Shown here piece after piece: positions 1-5,330 of a stretch of DNA of 5,330 nt. Below the pieces are notes generated by a model that saw only the letters and a program-made list of their open reading frames with translations, had not been told where the DNA came from and did not search any database. Positions within the stretch are counted from its first letter, which is position 1. Each line of letters begins with the position of its first letter. Source of the DNA: Burkholderiales bacterium (GTDB lineage Bacteria > Pseudomonadota > Gammaproteobacteria > Burkholderiales > CAIKXV01); NCBI GenBank assembly GCA_019751575.1, contig JAIENF010000325.1, forward strand, positions 1 through 5,330, read 5' to 3'. A program made the translations under genes and the position numbers.

Positions 1-254
1 GAGCCGGCGAGGTGCTGAACCTGACGGCGCGCGAACTCGCGCTGCTCGAGCTGCTGATGAGCGCACCCGGGCGGCTGTTCAGCCGGGAGCGGATCCTCGC
101 CGGTGTCTGGGGGCAGAGCGAAGACCCGTTGACCAACGTGGTGGACGTCTACATCCGTCGCCTGCGCAGCAAGATCGACCAGGGTCGGCCGGTCGCGCTG
201 ATCCAGACGGTGCGCGGGCTCGGGTATCGGCTGGAGGTTCCGGGAGCGGACTGA
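1..254 (+). CDS. OmpR/PhoB-family response regulator, C-terminal DNA-binding domain (5'-truncated)
   Basis: This is the end of a two-component response regulator that would bind promoter DNA in the cytoplasm once its missing receiver domain is phosphorylated. About 83 residues are visible. The frame is open from the left edge (first full codon at position 3) to TGA at 252-254. The GTG at 12 is internal, not a start: the residues before it (A-G-E) lead straight into the winged-helix fold. Visible hallmarks are the opening LTARELALLELL helix, the FSRERIL segment, the recognition helix TNVVDVYIRRLRSKID, and the closing wing LIQTVRGLGYRLE. The recognition helix and wing resemble the QseB/TctD/CusR-type branch of the family, but the regulon cannot be told from this domain alone. 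No histidine kinase follows on the plus strand, so any partner kinase must lie upstream or elsewhere. The family assignment is secure. The specific identity is not. Confidence 0.93.
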   Translation, partial: AGEVLNLTARELALLELLMSAPGRLFSRERILAGVWGQSEDPLTNVVDVYIRRLRSKIDQGRPVALIQTVRGLGYRLEVPGAD

Positions 255-354
255 GCGCCCGGCGGAAACAGCCCGACGAGGCCTGGCCTGACGTGACGCG
301 CGGAAAGGTGGCCGTAAGCCTTGCAGGCGCAAGATGGCGGCGATGTCGTGCACG

Positions 355-400
355 GACGCCGACCCGGACCGGGTGGTCGCGGCGCCGGCGCCACGGCGTC
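355..400. other. GC-rich palindrome cluster in the leader of the CBS gene
   Basis: Three inverted repeats nest here. The outer arms GACGCC (355-360) and GGCGTC (395-400) are perfectly complementary. Between them lie ACCCGGACCGGGT (362-374), a 5-bp stem with a GAC loop, and the 12-base palindrome GGCGCCGGCGCC (381-392). The outer arm is followed by TTTCTCC, a very weak T-rich stretch. The structure could act as a poor intrinsic terminator for the response regulator gene or as structure in the 5' untranslated region of the CBS gene. It could also be chance, since palindromes are common at this base composition. Confidence 0.25.
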
Positions 401-410
401 TTTCTCCGTA

Positions 411-417
411 GAGGAAA
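411..417 (+). promoter_or_regulatory. Ribosome binding site deciding the CBS gene start
   Basis: GAGGAAA lies 5 bases upstream of ATG 423 and is the only purine-rich Shine-Dalgarno-like stretch near a possible start. It favours ATG 423 over the in-frame TTG at 321, whose extra 34 codons encode a Gly/Ala/Arg-rich tract with no domain character. Confidence 0.65.
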
Positions 418-422
418 CCGCC

Positions 423-1028
423 ATGTTCGAAGAGTTCATCCCCCTGCCGGTGGTCACGCTTGCCACCGGCACCAGCATCCTGCAGCCGCTGCACGCGTTG
501 CCCGAACGTGTCACGCCGGAGAGCCCCGCCGTGGACTCGATGACCGACCTGCGCCACGCCAGTGCGGTACTGGTGCGCGCCGGCGACACCGTCGCCCATG
601 CACGGGAGCGGATGCGCAATCGTGGCGTGCGGATGCTGTTCTGCGTCGACATCTCCGGCCATATCGAGGGACTGGTGACGCTCAACGACATGCTCGGCGA
701 GCGGCCGGTGCAGGCTGCCCAGCAGGGCGGCATGCCGGTGGCGGACCTGCTGGTGCGCGACATCATGACGCCGCGCATCCGGTTGGAGGCGTTTCGCATC
801 GAGGACGTGCTGCACGCACGCGTCGGCCATGTCCTCGCCAGCCTGCGCAGCACGGGGCGCCAGCATGCGCTGGTGGTGGAAACGCTTCCCGGGGGCGTGC
901 AGGCGGTGCGTGGCGTGTTCTCGGCCACGCAGATCGAACGGCAACTCGGCGCGCGGCCCGGTGCGCAGACCCCGCCGCTGGAAGTCGCGCGCACCTTCGC
1001 CGAGATCGAGGCCTCACTCGCTCATTGA
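423..1028 (+). CDS. CBS domain-pair protein (201 residues)
   Basis: This is a small, soluble, probably cytoplasmic protein made almost entirely of two CBS domains, a Bateman module. Such modules bind adenosyl ligands such as AMP, ATP or S-adenosylmethionine and act as energy or nucleotide sensors. The first repeat spans about residues 35-98 (VDSMTDLRHASAVLVRAGDT, then GVRMLFCVDISGHIEGLVT and LNDML). The second spans about 106-175 and carries the typical VRDIMTPRIRL opening, then HALVVE and VRGVFSATQIERQL. The N-terminal 34 residues and the last 25 or so match nothing I recognise. There is no signal peptide or membrane segment, and no fused enzyme or transporter domain, so it must act on a separate partner that cannot be named. 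ATG 423 is chosen for its ribosome binding site; the frame is open further upstream to at least TTG 321. The gene lies 168 bases after the response regulator, and its last 7 bases overlap the end of the opposing helicase-nuclease gene. Confidence 0.9.
   Translation: MFEEFIPLPVVTLATGTSILQPLHALPERVTPESPAVDSMTDLRHASAVLVRAGDTVAHARERMRNRGVRMLFCVDISGHIEGLVTLNDMLGERPVQAAQQGGMPVADLLVRDIMTPRIRLEAFRIEDVLHARVGHVLASLRSTGRQHALVVETLPGGVQAVRGVFSATQIERQLGARPGAQTPPLEVARTFAEIEASLAH
1022..1028. other. Tail-to-tail overlap of two convergent genes
   Basis: The plus-strand CBS gene stops at TGA 1026-1028. The minus-strand helicase-nuclease gene stops at TCA 1022-1024 (TGA on its own strand). The coding regions therefore overlap by 7 bases with no intergenic space, and I see no terminator hairpin with a T-tract at the junction. 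Transcripts from both sides probably run into the opposite gene unless Rho-dependent termination stops them. Confidence 0.9.
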
Positions 1029-4000
1029 GGACCCGCGGTCGACGCCTGCAGCCGCGAAACAAGCTTGTCCACTTCCGCGTCTCCATCCCGCCACCAGTCC
1101 GTCGACCACACCCGCGCGATCTTCCACCCGAGGTTCTCGAGCACGAACTGACGCAAGCGGTCGCGGTCGCGCGCCGTGGCCCCCGAGTGGTAGGTCCGCC
1201 CGTCGCACTCGATGCCGAGCAGGTAGCGGCCCGGCGCTGCCGGGTCGACCACCGCCAGGTCGATCCTGTAGCCTGAGCAGCCGACCTGCGCATGCACGTC
1301 CCAGCCGCGCTCGCGCAAGGCCTGCATCACCTCCCGCTCGAACGGGCTCTCCGGCTCGCGCCCGGTCGGCACCGACTGCGCGACCAGCGCGCGCGGACCC
1401 TTGATCGCGAAGTCGAGGTAGTGCTTCAGGTCGCGCACGCCGGCGGCCCGCACCTTCGAGGTATCGATCTGGCCAGGGTCGAGCGAACTGAATATGCGCA
1501 CCGCCTCGCGCGCGCGGGTGATGGCGACGTTCAGCCGCCGATGGCCGCCCTCGCCGTTGAGCGGGCCGAAATTCATCGTCATCCGGCCTGCGGCGTCCAG
1601 CCCGAAGGTGGTGGAGAAGCAGATCACGTCGCGTTCGTCGCCCTGGACGTTCTCGAGGTTCTTGATGAACAGGGGCTCGTGGCTCGCGGCAGAGATCGCG
1701 CGGTCGAGCTCGGCGCCCTTGCTGCGCCGCTGGTCGAGCAGCGTCTCGATCAGCGCCTGCTGCGGCTGGTTGAAGGTCACCACGCCGATCGAACGCGGCC
1801 TGGCGCCGTTGTCCGCCTGTGCGTCGAGGTAGTGCCGCTCGATCGCATCGACCACCGCCTCGGCCTCGATGCGGTTGGTGCGCGAGCCACCACGGTCGTA
1901 CACGCCGTCGACCTTCTCGTAGCGCACCGCGGTGTCGCTGGTCACCGGTGACGGGAAGGTGACCAGGCTCGACTCGTAATAGGTGACGTTGCTGAACGCG
2001 ATCAGGCTCTCGTGCCGGCTGCGGTAGTGCCACTGCAGGCTGCTGCGGTTCATCCCCGCGCCCAGGCATTCGTCGAGGATGCTCTCGAGGTCCTCGACCT
2101 GTTCCTCGTCGGTCGTGGTGTCGTCGTTGTCGGTGGACTTGTTGAAGAAGTTGGTCGGCGGCAGCTGCTTCGGGTCGCCGACCACCACCAGCTGCCGTCC
2201 GCGCGCGATCGCGCCGACCGCGTCCCAGACGGTGATCTGCGAGGCTTCGTCGAACACGACCAGGTCGAACGGGGCATAGCCGGCATCCAGGTACTGGGCG
2301 ACCGACAGCGGCGACATCAGCAGGCAGGGCTTGAGCCGCGGCAGCAGCGTCGGCAGGGCCTGCACCAGCTGGCGGATCGGCAGGTGCCGGCGCTGCTTCT
2401 GCATCTCGCGGCGCAGGCGGCCGAGCTCGGCGTCGGCCCCCGGCAGCGACAGGCCCGACCATGGCACGCCGGCGGCGAGCTTCGCGGCGATGTACTCCTG
2501 CGTGAGCTTCTGGAAGCGTGCATCGCAATCGCGGAACTCGAGGATGGAGCGCGTGTGGTCTGCGCTGGAGAAGCCGCGCAGGATCGGTTCGCCGTCGATG
2601 GTCTTCTTCACCCACCAGTGGCGGTAGCTGTATTCGAAGTGGCCGGCGATCGCCGCGAGCGGCACGGTACCGGCCTCGATCGACGAGACGATGCCCTGCA
2701 GTCCCTGGCCGACCGCCGCCTCGCGCACCTTGCGCCACAGGCACCAGGGCTGAAGCCGGCGCTGGGCGGTGGTCCATCCGGCGAGCGTGCTGCCGATGCG
2801 TTCGAGGGCGCCGTCCGCGCTGTCTTCGAACGACAGGTCGGCCAGCGCTTCGACCGCCTGCAGCGCGCGGTTCAGTCCGTGCCAGGCCTCGCGTTGCTCG
2901 ACCAGCGCCTTGCCCACCGGCCCGTCCGGCCGCAGCAGGGCGCGGTTCTCGGCGACCAGCGGCTGCAGCGTGGCGCGCAGCGCGTCGGCCCGCGTTGCGT
3001 CGACGCCGGCGACCCGGGTGACGACCTCGGCGAACTGCTTCGCCCATTGTTCATGGCTCGCGACCCGCGACCAGTCGGTGGCCAGGCCGTCGAAGCTCTC
3101 CTGCAGCAGCGCCTGCGCATCGGCCTGCATCGAGCGCAGCATCTGGTCTTCCTCGTTCACCGCGGCCAGCGGCACGAACAGCGCGGCGATGCGATCGTCC
3201 GAAGGCGCGATGGCATCGTCCCGGAACGCGGCCAGCCGCTTGCGGATCGACCGCTTGTCCAGCACCGACTTCGGCCACCAGGTGGCGCTGGCCTGCGACC
3301 ACTCGGCCTGCAGTTCGACCGCGTTCAGTTTCGCCAGCAGCGGCGTCCAGCCGGGGCCGAGCGCGTCCCAGTGTGCGTTGCGCGCCTGGCCATGCTTCGC
3401 CAGCACCTGGATGCGGGCGCGGGCGCCTGCATCGTGTGCCGCGCGGGCCAGGCCGACAGGCACCTGCGGTGCGGCGAGCAGCAGGTCCGCGAGCATGTCG
3501 AGGGTGCGCCAGCCGTCCATCGACCATCCGCTGCCGGGCAGCTTGAGTTGTTCACCGACGGCCTTCGCCTTCTGGTGCAGCGTGGCGATCGCCGCCTCGA
3601 GCGTGCGCACCGCGGCGAGCAGGTCGTCCTGCCAGCTCGGGCTCCACTCGGTGTGGCCGATGGCGGCGAGCGGATGGCCATCGATGCGTCCGACCGGGTC
3701 GGCCAGCGACGCCATCCGGCGCGCCAGCTCGCGCAGCGCGTCGAGCGCTTCCCGGTCATGCACCTGCGCATCGGGCCAGGACATCGGCGAGGCGGGCGCC
3801 GCATCGTCGCGCGCTTCCGCGGCGATGCAGCTGCCGATCGCGTCGTATACCGTGAGCCCGTTCGGATAGCCGCGATGCAGCGCCTCGACCAGCCCGTTCA
3901 ACGACTGCCGCAGCGTGCCGAGGCGATCGGCCTCGCGCTGCCATTCCCCGGACGGCTTCTGCGCGGCGATGTCCAGCGTGGCCCCCAGCGCGCGCACGAT

Positions 4001-5330
4001 CTCGGCCTTCTTCGCCTTCGCCGAATGCAGCTCGAGGCAGAACGGACCGAGGCCGATCTGCTCCAGCCGCCGGTGCACCACCTCGAGCGCGGCGAGCTTC
4101 TCGGACACGAACAGCACCGTGCGGCCCCTGGCCAGCAGGTGCGCGATCAGGTTGGTGATGGTCTGGCTCTTGCCGGTGCCGGGCGGGCCCTCGAGCACCA
4201 GGTCGTGGCCGGCATCGATGGTGCAGATCGCCTTCAGCTGCGACGAGTCGGCGATCAGCGGTGCCAGGATGTCCTGCGGCGCATAGGTCTCGTCGAGGCG
4301 GTCGAGGCCGGGCAGCGGCGCATCGCGCACGAACGCCTCGCCCGGACGATCGATCAGGTGCTGCACCACGCGGTTGGCCTTGAGCTGCGCGGTGCGGTCC
4401 TGCAGGTCCTTCCACATCAGGTACTTCGTGAACGAGAACAGGCCGAGGTGCGCTTCGTCCAGCACCTCCCACTGCTTCAGCTCGGTCACCGCGAGGCGGA
4501 ACGCCTGCAGCAGGCGCGCGACATCGATGCCCTTGTCGTCGGTGGGCAGGGCTTCGGTCGCGGCTTCGGCGCCGGCATCGGTGACGGCCGCGACCCCCAG
4601 GCTGCCGAGGTCCCCGATGCGGATCTCCTCGCGCAGCCGCATCATCTGCAGCAGGGTCGGATTGACGATGGCGTCGTCGTCATGGCGCACCAGCCGGAAG
4701 CCGGAGCGCACCGACTGGCGCAGCAGTGACACCGGCACCAGCAGGATCGGCGCCAGGTGCGACGCCTCGGCGCGCTCGTTGTCGGTCCAGCGGAGCAGGC
4801 CGAAGGCCAGGAACAGCGTGTTCGCGCCGCCTTCCTCCAGCCCTTCGCGCGCCTTGCGGAACAGGTTGGTGAGCGTGGCGTTCAGGTCTTCCGGCGCGAG
4901 CTTCACCAGCAGTTCGCGGTCGGCGAGCGCCGTGCGCGCCATCTCGTCCCACGGCGTCTGGCCGGTGCGGTTGCGATGGACCTCGGCCGAGCGCGGGTCC
5001 TTGCCGTCCATGATCTCCGGCTCGGCGCGCAGGCGGAACTCGCCGCCGTCGGACAGGGCATCTTCCAGCGCCGCGAGGTCGGGTGCGGCGATGCGCAGCG
5101 TCGACTTCGACGGCTTGAAGTTGAGCAGCCGGTTGCGCAGGGTCAGGTCCAGCAGCTTCGACTTCCATTTCGACAGCCGGCCCTCGGGCGTGTCGTCCGG
5201 GCTGGCGTCGACGATCTTCAGCAGCGCCGGGTCGAGCGGGGGAAGATCGGGCATCGGTTCGATGGCGGGCGGGGGTGCGACGGCGGCGGCCGATGCTGCC
5301 GCCGTTCCGCCGCCTGCCGGGCCGCCCGCC
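1022..5330 (-). CDS. DUF4011 / superfamily 1 helicase / Vsr-like (MTES_1575) nuclease, probable antiviral defence protein; 5' end probably outside window
   Basis: This is a very large helicase-nuclease fusion, probably cytoplasmic and acting on nucleic acid. Residues are numbered from ATG 5252-5254 (1410 in total). DUF4011 spans about 28-205, opening with WKSKLLDLTLRNRLLNF. Helicase motifs are all present: Q-motif-like SSQLKAI near 337-343, Walker A GPPGTGKS 356-363 (K362), Ia near 380-397, II DEAS 1002-1005, III GDPKQLPPT 1026-1034, IV HYRSRH 1076-1081, V QGDERD 1204-1209, and VI NVAITRAR 1242-1249. This is the Upf1-like AAA_11/AAA_12 pattern. About 640 mostly helical residues separate motifs I and II, including a family-like segment near 865-925. 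Residues 1303-1390 form a PD-(D/E)XK nuclease of Vsr/DUF559/MTES_1575 type: E1306, D1332, E1349-C-D1351-G, TYH 1354-1356, RDRDR and WSTDWW. The protein ends soon after, with no room for the DUF3320 domain I recall in longer relatives. The frame has no stop up to 5330, and ATG 5254 lacks a ribosome binding site. The 25 codons upstream are Ala/Gly/Pro-rich with no ATG, GTG or TTG, so a start beyond the edge is likely. The domain order matches the DUF4011-helicase-Vsr architecture reported as the single-gene Hhe defence system. That role is inferred from architecture; a DNA repair role is the alternative. Confidence 0.92.
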   Translation of the reverse strand, partial: AGGPAGGGTAAASAAAVAPPPAIEPMPDLPPLDPALLKIVDASPDDTPEGRLSKWKSKLLDLTLRNRLLNFKPSKSTLRIAAPDLAALEDALSDGGEFRLRAEPEIMDGKDPRSAEVHRNRTGQTPWDEMARTALADRELLVKLAPEDLNATLTNLFRKAREGLEEGGANTLFLAFGLLRWTDNERAEASHLAPILLVPVSLLRQSVRSGFRLVRHDDDAIVNPTLLQMMRLREEIRIGDLGSLGVAAVTDAGAEAATEALPTDDKGIDVARLLQAFRLAVTELKQWEVLDEAHLGLFSFTKYLMWKDLQDRTAQLKANRVVQHLIDRPGEAFVRDAPLPGLDRLDETYAPQDILAPLIADSSQLKAICTIDAGHDLVLEGPPGTGKSQTITNLIAHLLARGRTVLFVSEKLAALEVVHRRLEQIGLGPFCLELHSAKAKKAEIVRALGATLDIAAQKPSGEWQREADRLGTLRQSLNGLVEALHRGYPNGLTVYDAIGSCIAAEARDDAAPASPMSWPDAQVHDREALDALRELARRMASLADPVGRIDGHPLAAIGHTEWSPSWQDDLLAAVRTLEAAIATLHQKAKAVGEQLKLPGSGWSMDGWRTLDMLADLLLAAPQVPVGLARAAHDAGARARIQVLAKHGQARNAHWDALGPGWTPLLAKLNAVELQAEWSQASATWWPKSVLDKRSIRKRLAAFRDDAIAPSDDRIAALFVPLAAVNEEDQMLRSMQADAQALLQESFDGLATDWSRVASHEQWAKQFAEVVTRVAGVDATRADALRATLQPLVAENRALLRPDGPVGKALVEQREAWHGLNRALQAVEALADLSFEDSADGALERIGSTLAGWTTAQRRLQPWCLWRKVREAAVGQGLQGIVSSIEAGTVPLAAIAGHFEYSYRHWWVKKTIDGEPILRGFSSADHTRSILEFRDCDARFQKLTQEYIAAKLAAGVPWSGLSLPGADAELGRLRREMQKQRRHLPIRQLVQALPTLLPRLKPCLLMSPLSVAQYLDAGYAPFDLVVFDEASQITVWDAVGAIARGRQLVVVGDPKQLPPTNFFNKSTDNDDTTTDEEQVEDLESILDECLGAGMNRSSLQWHYRSRHESLIAFSNVTYYESSLVTFPSPVTSDTAVRYEKVDGVYDRGGSRTNRIEAEAVVDAIERHYLDAQADNGARPRSIGVVTFNQPQQALIETLLDQRRSKGAELDRAISAASHEPLFIKNLENVQGDERDVICFSTTFGLDAAGRMTMNFGPLNGEGGHRRLNVAITRAREAVRIFSSLDPGQIDTSKVRAAGVRDLKHYLDFAIKGPRALVAQSVPTGREPESPFEREVMQALRERGWDVHAQVGCSGYRIDLAVVDPAAPGRYLLGIECDGRTYHSGATARDRDRLRQFVLENLGWKIARVWSTDWWRDGDAEVDKLVSRLQASTAGPQ

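Noticed and set aside
280..298. Back-to-back 5-base duplications (GGCCT twice, then TGACG twice) that might be a response-regulator site
   Set aside because: The repeats are too short and wrongly spaced for the roughly 10-11-base direct repeats bound by OmpR-type dimers, and no promoter is recognisable next to them.
321..422. An upstream TTG start extending the CBS protein by 34 residues
   Set aside because: The added residues are low-complexity Gly/Ala/Arg with no domain character, whereas ATG 423 has GAGGAAA at a suitable distance.
149..994. A 281-codon minus-strand open frame opposite the CBS gene and response regulator
   Set aside because: It is Ser/Arg/Pro-rich with no domain and runs antisense to two well-supported plus-strand genes.
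293..1276. A 327-codon plus-strand open frame overlapping the CBS gene
   Set aside because: Its product is an Arg/Ala/Gly/His-rich tract, and the CBS domains are in a different frame.
1014..3047. A 677-codon minus-strand open frame overlapping the 3' half of the helicase gene in another frame
   Set aside because: It is an Arg/Ala/Gly-rich shadow with no motif. The real frame carries motifs II-VI and the nuclease over the same bases.
2012..4729. A 905-codon open frame on the plus strand, antisense to the helicase-nuclease gene
   Set aside because: It has no recognisable domain and a skewed Arg/Gln/Val/Leu/Ala/His composition typical of the antisense frame of a high-GC gene. The opposite strand holds an unambiguous multi-motif helicase across the whole stretch. 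Long antisense frames are expected here because stop codons are rare.
1022..5330. Horizontal transfer of the large gene judged from base composition
   Set aside because: By eye its GC richness and third-position G/C preference match those of the two plus-strand genes, and no tRNA, integrase, terminal repeat or target duplication is visible. Composition gives no support for recent acquisition.

Overview
This is a 5.3 kb, very GC-rich chromosomal window. Third codon positions in all three genes are mostly G or C. The protein families and codon style suggest a high-GC proteobacterium, perhaps Xanthomonadales-like or a betaproteobacterium, but nothing in the window fixes the taxon.

Layout from left to right. 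(1) Positions 1-254, plus strand, hold the 3' end of an OmpR/PhoB-type response regulator, of which only the C-terminal winged-helix domain is in the window. (2) A 168-base intergenic leader follows. It contains GC-rich palindromes and a ribosome binding site. (3) Positions 423-1028, plus strand, encode a stand-alone 201-residue protein with two CBS domains. (4) The rest, minus strand, is one very large gene ending at 1022. It encodes a DUF4011 domain, a superfamily 1 (Upf1-like, AAA_11/AAA_12) helicase with a huge insertion between motifs I and II, and a C-terminal Vsr/MTES_1575-type PD-(D/E)XK nuclease. It meets the CBS gene tail to tail with a 7-base overlap.

The large gene is the point of interest. 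DUF4011-helicase-Vsr proteins are a known architecture in prokaryotic antiviral defence; I recall a single-gene system called Hhe from systematic defence surveys. All helicase motifs and the visible nuclease residues are intact. The reading frame stays open to the right edge of the window through an Ala/Gly/Pro-rich linker-like stretch, and the first in-window ATG has no ribosome binding site. The gene therefore probably begins outside the window and has an unseen N-terminal part.

The plus-strand genes look like ordinary signalling genes. Nothing in the sequence ties them functionally to the helicase-nuclease beyond adjacency. I found no RNA gene, CRISPR array, insertion sequence or recognisable attachment site.
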